From contig NZ_PGCP01000004.1 of NCBI RefSeq assembly GCF_002812985.1, forward strand, positions 62,001 through 126,000: 64,000 nt of DNA. Direction: 5' to 3'. The position numbers were made by a program, and so were the translations under genes. The DNA comes from Aeromonas lusitana (GTDB lineage Bacteria; Pseudomonadota; Gammaproteobacteria; Enterobacterales; Aeromonadaceae). Below are positions 1 to 9,701 of the stretch, piece by piece (the first letter of the stretch is position 1; each line of letters opens with the position of its first letter). The notes under the pieces are model-generated. The model searched no databases and had not been told where the DNA came from. It saw only the letters and a list, made by a program, of their open reading frames with translations.

Positions 1-2
1 AG

Positions 3-1604
3 ATGCTGAGCCGTACCTGGCACGCCATGACCCACCCGGAGGATCTGCCGCGGGAACAGACCCTGTTCAACGCCTTGCTCGCGGGGGAGTGCCAAGACTA
101 CCGGCTGGAGAAGCGGATGATCCGGGCCGACGGCAGCCTGTGCTGGGTGCAGCTCAGCGTGACCCTGTGCCAGAGCCACACCAGGGCCCCCCACATGATC
201 GCCGTGTTCGCCGATCTCACCGAGCGCAAACAGGCCGAGGCCGAGCTGCTGCGCCTGCAACTGGGCCTCGAGCAGCAGGTGCGTGAGCGCACCCGCGAGC
301 TGTCGAATACGGTGGAGCAGTTGCATGTCGAGATGCAGGAGCGTGGCGCCGTGCAGCAACGCCTGTGGCAGGAGCAACGCCGCCTGCAACACATGCTGGA
401 ACACACCAGCAATGCCTTCCTGGAACTCGACGAATCCCTCGTCATCACCGGCTGGAATCCCGCCTCCACCACCTTGCTCGGCTGGCATCCAGAAGAGATA
501 TTGGGGCAACCCCTGTTCCGCCTGCTTGAGGCAGGACACCCCTTGTTTTCCCTGCTGGAGGCCCCGCAAACCCCGCCACACCGTCTGGAGTGCGATCTGG
601 GGACTCGCAGCGGCCAGCGGATCCCGGTCGAGGTAGTAGCCGAGCGATACCAGTTCGACGACAAGGTACGACTCGCCCTGTTCTTGCACGACATCACGCC
701 CCGCCGTCGGGTGCTGGCCGAGATCGAGCGCGGCCGGGCCAGGTTGCGGGCCATCACCGACGGTCTGCCGGTGACCATCAGCATGATCTCCCCCGAGGGG
801 CGTTACCTGTTTGCCAACCAGGCCTATTGCCACTACTTCGGGCTGGATGCTAACGCCATGCGGGAGATGAGCATACGAGAGGTGATAGGCGAGGAGGCCC
901 ACGACATGGCCATGGCGCAGGTGGCGCGGGCCCTGGCCGGCGAGCAGGTGAGCTACGAACACAGGCTCAATCTGCCCATTGGCACCCGTGACCTCAGGAT
1001 CACCATGATCCCGAGCCGGGGTGACGAGCCCGGCGTCTATATTCTCGGCGATGACATCACCGAGTACAGGGCGCTGCAAAGCCAGCTGGAGCACGAGGCG
1101 GCTCACGATCCGCTCACCGCCCTGCCCAACCGGCGCGCCTTCACCCTGCGCCTCTCCCGTGAGCTGGAGCGAGTCCATCGGAATGGCGAGCCACTGGGTC
1201 TGCTGTTTCTCGATCTCGACGGATTCAAGGGGATCAATGACCGACTGGGCCACCACGTCGGCGATGCCCTGCTGCAGCGCTTCGCCAGCGTGTTGAGTGC
1301 CGAGGTGCGCCCGGGTGACATGGTGGCACGCCTCGCCGGCGACGAATTCACCATCATATTGCCGGCCCTTCACCAACCGGAGCAGGAGCTGCCAGCCCTG
1401 TGCGAGCGGCTATTGGCAGCCATGGCAATCTCCACCGACGTGGCCGGTCACTCGCTGCCCCTCGCCGGCAGCATAGGAGGCGCGATCTGCCCTTCGGGAC
1501 AGTTCTGTCACATCGACGATCTGCTCCACCGGGCCGATACCGCCATGTACCGGGCCAAACAGGCGGGCAAGGGACGCTTTTCCCTCGACTTCGGCCCCCC
1601 ATAG
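3..1604 (+). CDS. PAS-PAS-GGDEF diguanylate cyclase (5' end outside window)
   Basis: Likely synthesises cyclic di-GMP. The 533 residues in the window show the end of one PAS/PAC unit (to about residue 75), a coiled-coil stretch (about 80-130), two further PAS domains (about 130-235 and 245-355) and a C-terminal GGDEF domain (about 360-530). The active-site motif is AGDEF at residues 445-449. An RPGD sequence lies five residues before it, matching the RxxD product-inhibition site, so the cyclase looks active and feedback-controlled. No membrane segment is visible in this part. The reading frame is open at the window edge and the first PAS is cut, so the true start lies upstream. The PAS ligands cannot be told from sequence. 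Confidence 0.9.
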   Translation: MLSRTWHAMTHPEDLPREQTLFNALLAGECQDYRLEKRMIRADGSLCWVQLSVTLCQSHTRAPHMIAVFADLTERKQAEAELLRLQLGLEQQVRERTRELSNTVEQLHVEMQERGAVQQRLWQEQRRLQHMLEHTSNAFLELDESLVITGWNPASTTLLGWHPEEILGQPLFRLLEAGHPLFSLLEAPQTPPHRLECDLGTRSGQRIPVEVVAERYQFDDKVRLALFLHDITPRRRVLAEIERGRARLRAITDGLPVTISMISPEGRYLFANQAYCHYFGLDANAMREMSIREVIGEEAHDMAMAQVARALAGEQVSYEHRLNLPIGTRDLRITMIPSRGDEPGVYILGDDITEYRALQSQLEHEAAHDPLTALPNRRAFTLRLSRELERVHRNGEPLGLLFLDLDGFKGINDRLGHHVGDALLQRFASVLSAEVRPGDMVARLAGDEFTIILPALHQPEQELPALCERLLAAMAISTDVAGHSLPLAGSIGGAICPSGQFCHIDDLLHRADTAMYRAKQAGKGRFSLDFGPP

Positions 1605-1625
1605 CGGTGGTACCGGCTGACCCAC

Positions 1626-1666
1626 ATCAAAAAACAGGGAGGCATCATGCCTCCCTGTTTTTTGAT
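1626..1666. terminator. Bidirectional terminator after the GGDEF gene
   Basis: An 18-bp perfect stem with a 5-nt loop, A-run on the left and T-run on the right. It lies 21 bp after the GGDEF stop codon. The following stretch to 1893 is otherwise non-coding and presumably holds the promoter of the DUF3300 gene. Confidence 0.85.
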
Positions 1667-1893
1667 TCCGAGCTTGGCCGCCAGTGTGCCCTACACCTTG
1701 AGTTATTCAGACTTGGCTTGAGGCAGAAACAAACGCATTTTTCACGCCTTTCCAGCCGGTTTTGGGTGTGATCTCGATTCGTGGTTTATGTTTTCGATAT
1801 GACACACCCGCATTGAATGCGATGAGATACAGCATTTGTGGACATCATCGGGCAAGAGGTGCAACAGCCACTCCAGCAGAAGGAAGCAAGTTC

Positions 1894-3594
1894 ATGAAGC
1901 AACCCCTATTTCGCCGTAGCGTGTTGGCGGCCGTGATCGCCCTCAGCACGGTATTGGCTGCCTGCAAAGAGGAGCCGCCTGCCGTCACGCAAAATGTTCA
2001 GCCCAGCGTGGCTTCTGCTGCCAGCACAACCAGCGCTGCCAGCCCTGCGGTCGCACCGCAAGAGCAGCCCGATAAGGCACCAGCATCGAAATATACCCCG
2101 GAGGCGCTCGAAACCCTGCTTGCGCCCGTGGCGCTTTACCCGGATGCGGTATTGTCTCAGGTGTTGGCCAGCGCCACCAATCCGCAAGAAGTGCTCGATG
2201 CCGGCAACTGGCTGGTCGCCCACCCCAATCTCAAGGGGAAAGAGCTGACTGCCGCCATTGCGCCCCTGGGCTTTACGCCGCCGACCATGTCGCTGATGCA
2301 CTTCCCGACCGTCATGGACATGATGTGCTTGAAGATGGATTGGACGACGGAACTGGGCAGTGCCTTCCTGGCCGATGAGCCGGGCGTGCTGGCAGCCGTT
2401 CAGCGCCTGCGCCAACAGGCGATGGAGGTAGGCAACCTGAAAGACTCGGAGCAGATGAAAGTGGCCAAGGATGAGCAGAACAATCAGCAGATCGTCACCA
2501 TTGCACCTGCCAACCCTGACGTCGTTTATGTCCCGCAATACGACCCAAGCGCCGTCTATAACCCGCCCGCTGCCGGGCCGGCCTCAGCTCCGGTGACCAC
2601 AGCAACCACGACAACGACCGTGCCTGCGACAACGACCACGACAGTGGTGGAACATGACGATCACGACAGCGATGACGAATACGACCGTGGTGATATGGTC
2701 GTGACGGGCTTGCTCGCCTTTGGTGCGGGCATGTTGGTCAACGAGGTCTTCAACGACGATGATGATGATGACGATTATTATTACCCTCACTGGGGAGCAG
2801 GTTATCCCAGCGGCTACGCTCCCTATCGTTATAACCCCAACTATGGCAATGGATTCCGTCCCGCCAGCGGGTACAACCGTCCAGTCAACTATCAGCGGGG
2901 CTCTAACAACAATATTTATATCAACGCCAAGGGGAACGATTACTTCAACAAGTTTGAACGCGGCCCCAATAACTACCTGCGCCAAGCCAACAGCCCCATC
3001 ACGGCGGCGCGCCCCAACCGCCCTGAGCTGGCTACCCTGGGACAAGGCTCGCGAAATAACGAGGCAGGGGCGGTCCAGCGAGGTGTCACACCGAAAGGGA
3101 GTTATGCAGGGATCAATCGCCAGCCTAAAAGCGAATACGCTGGCGCACCGCGCGCTGTCAATGAGGTAAACAGGGAGGCCCGCGTCACCGCGCCGAAGGG
3201 AACCTATGCGGGAGCCAACCGCCAACTCAACAGTGAAAGTGCCAAGGCGACGCGCGACGCTAGACAGGCGAACAGGGAGGCAAATGTAGCCCAACGCACG
3301 CCGCGCCAGGGCAACTACGCCGGAGACAGGGTCAAGCGGCAGCAGATCACGCCACAAACCGCTGGAACCCGTGATCGCGGCTATGTCCAACCACGAGCCA
3401 CTCACAACAAGAACATGGCACAGACTGCAACACGCAGAGCACCTGCGGCTTCGGCCTCAACCTCAAGGAGTGCCTTCCAGGGGGTACATAATACGGGCAG
3501 AACCGAGCGCGCCGCCAGCCAACGTGGGCGCGAAAGTGTGGCCAGGAGCGCGCATGCCGGGCGCAACACTCAACCCAGACGGAGTACGCGATAA
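1894..3594 (+). CDS. DUF3300-family lipoprotein with repetitive C-terminal tail
   Basis: 566-residue envelope protein of unknown function. The start at 1894 is preceded by AAGGAAG and gives a lipoprotein signal peptide ending in the lipobox LAAC (Cys at about 24); an upstream in-frame start would bury it. The DUF3300 domain spans about residues 60-215. A Thr-rich linker, a hydrophobic segment (MVVTGLLAFGAGMLVNEVF) and a run of seven Asp residues follow. The tail is rich in Asn, Arg, Gly and Tyr and carries imperfect repeats of the form PKGSYAGxNRQ (PKGSYAGINRQ, PKGTYAGANRQ, RQGNYAGDRVK). It overlaps the next gene by one base, so the two are co-translated. The tail may bind polyanion or peptidoglycan, but that is only inference. 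Confidence 0.85.
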   Translation: MKQPLFRRSVLAAVIALSTVLAACKEEPPAVTQNVQPSVASAASTTSAASPAVAPQEQPDKAPASKYTPEALETLLAPVALYPDAVLSQVLASATNPQEVLDAGNWLVAHPNLKGKELTAAIAPLGFTPPTMSLMHFPTVMDMMCLKMDWTTELGSAFLADEPGVLAAVQRLRQQAMEVGNLKDSEQMKVAKDEQNNQQIVTIAPANPDVVYVPQYDPSAVYNPPAAGPASAPVTTATTTTTVPATTTTTVVEHDDHDSDDEYDRGDMVVTGLLAFGAGMLVNEVFNDDDDDDDYYYPHWGAGYPSGYAPYRYNPNYGNGFRPASGYNRPVNYQRGSNNNIYINAKGNDYFNKFERGPNNYLRQANSPITAARPNRPELATLGQGSRNNEAGAVQRGVTPKGSYAGINRQPKSEYAGAPRAVNEVNREARVTAPKGTYAGANRQLNSESAKATRDARQANREANVAQRTPRQGNYAGDRVKRQQITPQTAGTRDRGYVQPRATHNKNMAQTATRRAPAASASTSRSAFQGVHNTGRTERAASQRGRESVARSAHAGRNTQPRRSTR

Positions 3595-4535
3595 TGAAGC
3601 GTTTGTTGAAATGGAGTTGGGCTCCCTCATGGGGTTTGGCCCTGCTGGCCCTGGTCTGCGCCAGCGATGCAAGCGCCATGGCACCGCGCACCTTCGCCAC
3701 CCCGGATGAGGCAGTGCAGGCCCTGATAACTGCCCTGGAGAAGAACGATGTCAGCGCACTGACGCAGTTGCTCGGCGAAAAGAGTGGGGAGGCCATCAGC
3801 TCGGGGGATGAGGTGGCCGATGCCAATGATCGCGCCGCCTTCGTCGCGAGCTTCAAGAGCAAGCACCAGCTAGTAGCCGAAGGTAAGGATAAAATGATAC
3901 TGGTCGTGGGGGAGTCTGATTGGCCACTGCCAATCCCTCTCGTGGCCGCAGATGGCAACTGGTATCTCGATGGCGCCGCTGGTGCCAAAGAGATCGTCTA
4001 TCGCCGCATCGGCCGAAATGAGTTGGGGGCGATCGCGGTGTGCCGTGGCTTCATCGACGCACAGCTAGAGTACGCCGCCGTGGGGCATGATGGCCAAACA
4101 GCGGGACTCTTTGCGGCAAAACTGCGCAGTGATGCAGGGCAACAAAATGGACTCTATTGGCCCGTGGCCAAGGGTGAACCAGCAAGCCCGGCCGGGGAGG
4201 AGGTCGTCAGTGCCGCGGCAGAGGGCTACAAGGCCGTGGTCGGTCAACGCACACCCTATCATGGCTACTACTACCGCATCTTGTATGCCCAGGGAGCCGC
4301 TGCCGATGGGGGGAAGAAAGAGTACTTTGTCGAAGGGCAATTAAGAGACGGTGTTGCCCTGATCGCCTGGCCGGCCGATTATGCCGCCAGTGGGGTGATG
4401 ACCTTCATGGTGAGTCACGAAGGGCGGGTTTATCAAAAGGATCTAGGGACCGACACGGCAACAGCCGTTGAGGCGATCCAGCTGTTCGATCCCGATAAGA
4501 GCTGGTCGCTAGTAGTTAGCAACGAGAGTGATTAG
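3594..4535 (+). CDS. DUF2950-family periplasmic protein
   Basis: 313-residue secreted protein of unknown function. An N-terminal signal peptide (MKRLLKWSWAPSWGLALLALV, probable cleavage after ASA) precedes the DUF2950 domain, which fills the rest, including the Tyr-rich stretch YHGYYYRILYAQG. The ATG shares its first base with the stop of the DUF3300 gene, indicating translational coupling. DUF3300 and DUF2950 proteins are commonly encoded side by side, so they probably act together at the cell envelope. No catalytic motif was recognised. Confidence 0.85.
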   Translation: MKRLLKWSWAPSWGLALLALVCASDASAMAPRTFATPDEAVQALITALEKNDVSALTQLLGEKSGEAISSGDEVADANDRAAFVASFKSKHQLVAEGKDKMILVVGESDWPLPIPLVAADGNWYLDGAAGAKEIVYRRIGRNELGAIAVCRGFIDAQLEYAAVGHDGQTAGLFAAKLRSDAGQQNGLYWPVAKGEPASPAGEEVVSAAAEGYKAVVGQRTPYHGYYYRILYAQGAAADGGKKEYFVEGQLRDGVALIAWPADYAASGVMTFMVSHEGRVYQKDLGTDTATAVEAIQLFDPDKSWSLVVSNESD

Positions 4536-4703
4536 CAAAGAGGGGGATTAGGCCTTTTTATCTCCCATCGGATCTTGGCAAATAGCCTGGGCCGAGAGCG
4601 GCGGAGTCAGAATGTTCTTTCGCTTCATGATCTTAGCCTTGTAGATCACCAGAAAGTACAGACCGCACAACCAGCCCTCCGGGCTTCCCTCCCAAATGAG
4701 GCA

Positions 4704-4733
4704 TAAAAAAAACGGCGACCCTAAGGTCGCCGC
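4704..4733 (-). terminator. Terminator of the deo operon
   Basis: An 8-bp GC stem (CGGCGACC/GGTCGCCG) followed on the minus strand by eight or more U, 25 bp after the deoD stop. The remainder of 4536-4703 holds no recognisable gene. Confidence 0.8.
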
Positions 4734-4757
4734 TTTGCGTGGAGCCGAAGCCAGGGA

Positions 4758-5471
4758 TCAATCGCCCAGCAGCACGGAGTCCAGCGCAACTTCGATCATG
4801 TCGTTGAAGGTCAGCTGACGCTCTTCGGAGGTGGTCTGCTCACCGGTACGGATGTGATCGGAAACGGTGCAGATGGTCAGCGCCTTGGCACCGTACTCGG
4901 CGGCCACGCCGTAGATACCGGCGGCTTCCATCTCGACACCCAGGATGCCGTATTTTTCCATGACGTCGAACATGGAGGGATCCGGGGTGTAGAACAGGTC
5001 GGCGGAGAAGATGTTACCCACGCGCACGGCAACGCCCTTGTTCTTGGCGGCTTGCACAGCATTGGCAACCAGATCGAAATCGGCGATGGCGGCGAAGTCG
5101 TGATCCTTGAAGCGCAGACGGTTGACCTTGGAATCGGTACAGGCACCCATGCCGATCACCACATCACGCAGTTTCACGTCTTCACGCACGGCGCCACAGG
5201 AGCCAACGCGGATCAGGGTCTTCACACCATAGTCGGTGATCAGTTCCTTGGCGTAGATGGAGCAGGACGGGATGCCCATGCCGTGACCCATGACGGAGAT
5301 GCGACGGCCCTTGTAGGTACCGGTGAAGCCGAGCATGCTGCGCACGTCGCACACCTGCTCCACGTTTTCCAGGAAGGTCTCTGCGATGTACTTGGCACGC
5401 AGGGGGTCACCCGGCATCAGTACGGTATCAGCAAAGGCGCCATCTTTCGCATTGATATGAGGAGTTGCCAT
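4758..5471 (-). CDS. deoD: Purine nucleoside phosphorylase (DeoD type)
   Basis: Cytosolic enzyme that phosphorolyses purine (deoxy)ribonucleosides to base and (deoxy)ribose-1-phosphate. The 237-residue length matches the hexameric DeoD family (239 in E. coli). The family residues are present with a one-residue shift: His5, Arg25 in GDPLRA, Arg44, Arg88 in RVGSCGA, Glu182 in GVEMEAAG and the catalytic Asp205 in SDH. It is the last gene of the deoC-deoA-deoB-deoD order, 148 bp after deoB, and is followed by a strong terminator. Confidence 0.97.
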   Translation of the reverse strand: MATPHINAKDGAFADTVLMPGDPLRAKYIAETFLENVEQVCDVRSMLGFTGTYKGRRISVMGHGMGIPSCSIYAKELITDYGVKTLIRVGSCGAVREDVKLRDVVIGMGACTDSKVNRLRFKDHDFAAIADFDLVANAVQAAKNKGVAVRVGNIFSADLFYTPDPSMFDVMEKYGILGVEMEAAGIYGVAAEYGAKALTICTVSDHIRTGEQTTSEERQLTFNDMIEVALDSVLLGD

Positions 5472-5619
5472 TCTCTTAATTCCTTCACACTAGGTTGAGT
5501 TTTATTGTCTTTATTGGGGTGCCCACCGCGTGGCGGCGGGCGGGTAACTTACAGGACCCGGGCCCTGCTGTGCAACCTGGGCAGGCGGTGCATGGGGCGC
5601 CGCACTGCCCGGTACGGCA

Positions 5620-6828
5620 TTACAGGAAGCTGGTGCCGTATTGCAGCTTCGGCAAGCCGTGGTAGGCGGCTATGCTCTGGCCGATGTCGGCGAAGGTCTC
5701 GCGACGACCGACGGAGCCTGCCTTGACCGGCTTGCCGTAGAACAGCACAGGGATGTACTCACGGGTATGATCCGTGCCGCTCCAGGTCGGATCGCAGCCG
5801 TGGTCGGCAGTCAACACCACCACATCGCCATCTTCCAGCAGCTCGAACAGCTCGGGCAGGCGGGAGTCGAAGTACTCCAGTGCGTCGGCGTAGCCCTTCA
5901 CGTCACGGCGGTGGCCGTAGGAGGAGTCGAAGTCCACGAAGTTGGTGAAGACGATGGTGTTGTCACCGGCGGCTTTCACCTCTTCCAGAGTGCGATCCCA
6001 CAGCTCGGTCAGGCCTGTGCCCTTCACCTGCTTGGTGATGCCTTGCTGGGCATAGATGTCGGCGATCTTGCCGATGGAGACCACCTGGCCACCCGCATCC
6101 TTCATGTAATCCAGCACGGTCGGTGCCGGCGGCAGCACGGAGTAGTCGTGACGGTTGCCGGTACGCTTGAAGTTACCCTTGCCAGTGCCCACGAACGGAC
6201 GGGCAATGACGCGACCGATGTTGTAGGGCTCCAGCAGCTCGCGCACGATATGGCACAGCTCATAGAGCTTCTCGAGACCGTAGGTCTCTTCGTGACAGGC
6301 GATCTGGAACACGGAGTCGGCAGAGGTGTAGAGGATAGGCTTGCCGGTACGCATGTGCTCTTCGCCAAGGTCATCCAGCACCTGGGTACCGGAGGCGTGG
6401 CAGTTGCCCAGATAGCCTGACAGGCCCGCCTTCTCGACGATGGCGTCCAGTAGCTCCTGCGGGAAGCTGTTGTGGTGATCGTGGAAGTAACCCCACTCGA
6501 ACAACACGGGCACGCCGGCGATCTCCCAGTGGCCGGACGGGGTGTCCTTGCCGGAGGAGAGCTCCTGGGCGAAACCGTAGGCACCGATGACCTCGATGTC
6601 TTTGTTCAGACCCGCCGGGAAGTAGCCGGAGGCCTGCTCCCCTGCATGACCCAGACCCAGCTTGTTCAGGTTTGGCAAATGGAGGGCGCCACGGCCTTCG
6701 ATCTCACCAGCGGCACAGGCCTTGGCGATATGGCCAAGGGTGTTGGCGCCCACATCTCCGAACTTCTCGGCATCGGCGGCAGCGCCAATACCGAAAGAGT
6801 CCATCATCAGAATAAAGGTACGTTTCAT
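5620..6828 (-). CDS. deoB: Phosphopentomutase
   Basis: Interconverts (deoxy)ribose-1-phosphate and -5-phosphate, feeding deoxyribose-5-phosphate to DeoC. The 402 residues are close to the 407 of E. coli. The alkaline-phosphatase-superfamily metal motifs are visible: DSFGIG near residue 10 and the C-terminal [22 protein letters not shown] block. It lies 14 bp after deoA, consistent with one transcript. A weak second copy of its 3' end may lie in the gap before deoD (see findings). Confidence 0.97.
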   Translation of the reverse strand: MKRTFILMMDSFGIGAAADAEKFGDVGANTLGHIAKACAAGEIEGRGALHLPNLNKLGLGHAGEQASGYFPAGLNKDIEVIGAYGFAQELSSGKDTPSGHWEIAGVPVLFEWGYFHDHHNSFPQELLDAIVEKAGLSGYLGNCHASGTQVLDDLGEEHMRTGKPILYTSADSVFQIACHEETYGLEKLYELCHIVRELLEPYNIGRVIARPFVGTGKGNFKRTGNRHDYSVLPPAPTVLDYMKDAGGQVVSIGKIADIYAQQGITKQVKGTGLTELWDRTLEEVKAAGDNTIVFTNFVDFDSSYGHRRDVKGYADALEYFDSRLPELFELLEDGDVVVLTADHGCDPTWSGTDHTREYIPVLFYGKPVKAGSVGRRETFADIGQSIAAYHGLPKLQYGTSFL

Positions 6829-6842
6829 GGGACTTCCCCTTG

Positions 6843-8174
6843 TTACAAATCAGCCAGACCGATACGACGGTAAACCTCAGGCAGGGCCTGGGGCTGGGTG
6901 TCGCCGATCCTGACAGCCGCCTGCACCATGCCGGCAGCCTGAGTGAATTGCTCTTCGGTTTGAGCGTGGATCAACGCGAGCGGCTTGTCAGCATCGACGC
7001 TCTGACCCAGGCGGATAAAGTCGGTCAGACCGACCGCATAATCGAGTTTGTCACCGGCGGCGCGGCGACCGCCACCCATGGCGACCACCGCCAGACCCAG
7101 TTCACGGGTATCCATGGCGGTCACGAAACCGCTCTTGGGCGCGAACACGGGGCGCACGATAGCCGCCTTCGGCAGATGATGATCGTAGCGCTCCATGAAA
7201 TCGCTCGGACCACCGAGGCCAGTGACCATGCGACCGAAGATCTCGGCGGCCTTGCCGTTGTCCAGCACGGCCTGCAGCTTGGCGCGCGCATCGCGCTCAT
7301 CGCTGGCCAGATGGGCGGAGATCAGCATCTCGGCACACAGGGCCATGGTCACTTCGTGGATGCGCGGGTTGCGGTATTCACCGGTCAGGTAGCGCACCGC
7401 TTCGCGCACTTCCACCCCATTGCCGGCGCTGGAGGCCAGCACCTGGTTCATGTCGGTGAGCAGCGCCGAGGTACGGCAGCCGGCACCGTTGGCCACGGCG
7501 ACGATACTCTTGGCCAGCTCCTCGGAGGCTTCAAAGGTCGGCATAAAGGCGCCCGATCCCACTTTCACGTCCATCACCAGGGCTTCCAGGCCGGAGGCCA
7601 GCTTCTTGGAGAGGATGGAGCCGGTGATCATGGCAATGGATTCAACGGTGGCCGTGATGTCGCGCACCGCGTAGATGCGCTTGTCGGCCGGGGCGAGATC
7701 GCCGGTCTGGCCTATGATGGCCACGCCCGCTTCTTTCACCACCTTCAGGAAACGATCGTTGTCGACCGAGGTCTGGTAGCCTGGGATGGCATCCAGCTTG
7801 TCCAGGGTACCGCCGGTGTGGCCGAGACCACGGCCGGAGATCATGGGTACGAAGCCACCGCAGGCGGCGACCATGGGGCCGAGCATCAGGGAGACCACAT
7901 CACCCACACCACCGGTGGAGTGCTTGTCGACGATGGGGCCGCCCAGGTTCAGGTGATCCCAGTTCAGCACCATGCCGGAGTCGCGCATGGCACAGGTCAG
8001 GGCGACCCGCTCATCCATGGTCATGTCTTTGAAGTAGACCGCCATGGCGAGTGCCGCGATCTGGCCTTCGCCTATGGTGTTGTTGGTAATGCCCTGGACG
8101 AAGAATTGAATCTCTTGGGTACTGAGCGCTTCACCGTTGCGCTTCTTGCGAATAATTTCTTGAGGCAAAAACAT
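6843..8174 (-). CDS. deoA: Thymidine phosphorylase
   Basis: Phosphorolyses thymidine and deoxyuridine to base and deoxyribose-1-phosphate. 443 residues (440 in E. coli). The glycosyltransferase-family signature KHSTGGVGD starts at Lys84, and the phosphate/pyrimidine-binding loops [15 protein letters not shown] and [11 protein letters not shown] are intact. It is the second gene of the deo operon, 73 bp after deoC. Confidence 0.97.
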   Translation of the reverse strand: MFLPQEIIRKKRNGEALSTQEIQFFVQGITNNTIGEGQIAALAMAVYFKDMTMDERVALTCAMRDSGMVLNWDHLNLGGPIVDKHSTGGVGDVVSLMLGPMVAACGGFVPMISGRGLGHTGGTLDKLDAIPGYQTSVDNDRFLKVVKEAGVAIIGQTGDLAPADKRIYAVRDITATVESIAMITGSILSKKLASGLEALVMDVKVGSGAFMPTFEASEELAKSIVAVANGAGCRTSALLTDMNQVLASSAGNGVEVREAVRYLTGEYRNPRIHEVTMALCAEMLISAHLASDERDARAKLQAVLDNGKAAEIFGRMVTGLGGPSDFMERYDHHLPKAAIVRPVFAPKSGFVTAMDTRELGLAVVAMGGGRRAAGDKLDYAVGLTDFIRLGQSVDADKPLALIHAQTEEQFTQAAGMVQAAVRIGDTQPQALPEVYRRIGLADL

Positions 8175-8247
8175 CTTTCATTCCCTCCGTGCGCCGTGCA
8201 CGAACACAGACCGAAATAGGGGACGGCATGCCGTCCCCTGCCACCGC

Positions 8248-9021
8248 TTAGTAACCGCTGGTATTGGCCGGCTTGTCGCCGTGGCCCAGGGTCGCCAGCA
8301 GGCTGGCCAGCAGGCTGGACGCGCCGAAGCGGAAGGTACGGGGGGAGACCCAGTCCTTGCCCAGGATCTCTTCGGCCATGGCCAGGTACTGACCGGCCAC
8401 TGCCGCATCCTTCACGCCACCGGCAGGCTTGAAGCCCACTTTCGGGTTCTTGGCCTTGATCACTTCCATCATGATGCGGGCCGCTTCCGGGGTCGCATTG
8501 ACCGGCACCTTGCCGGTGGAGGTCTTGATGAAGTCGGCACCGGCATCGATGCTGATCTCGGAGGCGCGACGGATCAGCGCTTCTTCTTTCAGCTCACCGG
8601 TCTCGATGATCACCTTCAGCAGGGCTTGAGTGCCGCAGGCTTCCTTACAAGCTTTGACCAGGCTGAAGCCAACCTGTTCATTGCCAGCCATGAAGGCGCG
8701 GTACGGGAAGACCACGTCCACTTCGTCGGCGCCGTAGGCGACGGCGGCGCGGGTCTCGGCCACGGCGATGTCGATGTCGTCATTGCCGTGGGGGAAGTTG
8801 GTCACGGTGGCGATGCGCACGTCGGCGGCGCCGATCTCGCGCAGGGTCTTGCGTGCGATGGGGATGAAACGGGGATAGATGCAGACGGCGGCGGTGAGGC
8901 CGGCCGGGGACTTGGCCTTGCGGCACAGGTCGATCACCTTCTGATCGGTGTCGTCATCGTTCAGGGTGGTCAGGTCCATCAGGTTCAGGGCGCGTTGGGC
9001 GGCCACTTTCAGATCGGTCAT
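8248..9021 (-). CDS. deoC: Deoxyribose-phosphate aldolase
   Basis: Cleaves 2-deoxyribose-5-phosphate to glyceraldehyde-3-phosphate and acetaldehyde, the last step of deoxyribose salvage. The ATG at 9021 has a GGAG site 7 bp upstream and gives 257 residues (259 in E. coli). An upstream in-frame start adds 36 residues unlike the family and is rejected. The Schiff-base lysine is Lys166 in FIKTSTGK; partner residues Asp102 and Lys198 (GFKPAGG) are present. It heads the deoCABD operon. Confidence 0.96.
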   Translation of the reverse strand: MTDLKVAAQRALNLMDLTTLNDDDTDQKVIDLCRKAKSPAGLTAAVCIYPRFIPIARKTLREIGAADVRIATVTNFPHGNDDIDIAVAETRAAVAYGADEVDVVFPYRAFMAGNEQVGFSLVKACKEACGTQALLKVIIETGELKEEALIRRASEISIDAGADFIKTSTGKVPVNATPEAARIMMEVIKAKNPKVGFKPAGGVKDAAVAGQYLAMAEEILGKDWVSPRTFRFGASSLLASLLATLGHGDKPANTSGY

Positions 9022-9293
9022 GCTATGTCTCCAAAGTCTCGATGTTTCCCACAACCCAGGCTCCGTCTTCGCCGAACAGGATCGGCAAGAGAAGACCCCG
9101 GATAAAGGGGATATGGAATTACAGCGCAATGCACAGGCAATACGGCTGCAAATAAGGCAAGAGCCCTGTCACTTTCTTACAAAAGTGCGGACTTGGTTCC
9201 ATGAAGACTTGAGAAAGGCCGACAACCGCTGACCCGACTTCCCAATCAATTCCATTTGACCGCCAACACCCGACTTGAATCAGGTATTAGTCA

Positions 9294-9314
9294 ATGCCAG
9301 CACCCTGCTGGCAT
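9294..9314. promoter_or_regulatory. Perfect 9-bp hairpin in the deoC upstream region
   Basis: ATGCCAGCA and TGCTGGCAT flank a 3-nt loop. It lies between the XapX gene and deoC, about 270 bp before the deoC start. It could form in the deoC leader or act as a weak stop for XapX transcription, although no U-run follows. Confidence 0.4.
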
Positions 9315-9364
9315 CGCCTATTTCAGCCGAGATACCCCGTGTTTGCAAGCCGGATTTGCCAATT

Positions 9365-9380
9365 TCAGAGGTACCTCACA
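9365..9380 (-). promoter_or_regulatory. Candidate CRP site upstream of deoC
   Basis: On the minus strand TGTGA-GGTACC-TCTGA resembles the CRP consensus TGTGA-N6-TCACA (8 of 10 half-site bases), with a perfectly palindromic GAGGTACCTC core. deo operons of enteric bacteria are controlled by CRP with CytR and DeoR. The rest of 9022-9407 shows no gene and no clear operator repeat. Confidence 0.35.
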
Positions 9381-9407
9381 TCTGACAAATCCGGGTCTGG
9401 AAAGCGC

Positions 9408-9578
9408 TTAAGAGAAGAAACGGGTCAGGATCCAGGAGTAGGCAATCCCCCCCAGATACACCCCGACGATCCCCATAACCCCGGACAACACGGGGGGCGC
9501 CGGGATCGGCAATTTGAGGAAAGAAAACAACAAGCCAACGATAAAGCCGGCTGCCATCGCCAGTAGCACTTCATTCAT
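9408..9578 (-). CDS. XapX-domain small membrane protein
   Basis: 56-residue, very hydrophobic protein (MNEVLLAMAAGFIVGLLFSF) with two predicted membrane helices. It belongs to the short XapX/DUF1427 family, whose role is unknown. The start at 9578 is preferred over an in-frame start seven codons upstream because the longer form adds a polar stub ahead of the first helix. It lies between nupC and deoC on the same strand, so it may be co-expressed with nucleoside uptake and salvage. The family name comes from xanthosine-operon context, which fits a nucleoside locus. Confidence 0.75.
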   Translation of the reverse strand: MNEVLLAMAAGFIVGLLFSFLKLPIPAPPVLSGVMGIVGVYLGGIAYSWILTRFFS

Positions 9579-9645
9579 AAAACCTCCGATTTGACTCATT
9601 TTATTATTAGTCTAGAAAGGAAAACGGTTGTCACCGCTCCAAACG

Positions 9646-9676
9646 CGAACGCCACAGCTTTTCGCTGTGGCGTTCG
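9646..9676. terminator. Hairpin after nupC
   Basis: A 13-bp perfect stem (CGAACGCCACAGC/GCTGTGGCGTTCG) 25 bp beyond the nupC stop. U content is modest on either strand, so termination strength is uncertain. Confidence 0.6.
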
Positions 9677-9701
9677 TCTTTACCTGAGTGTCAGGCAAAT
9701 A

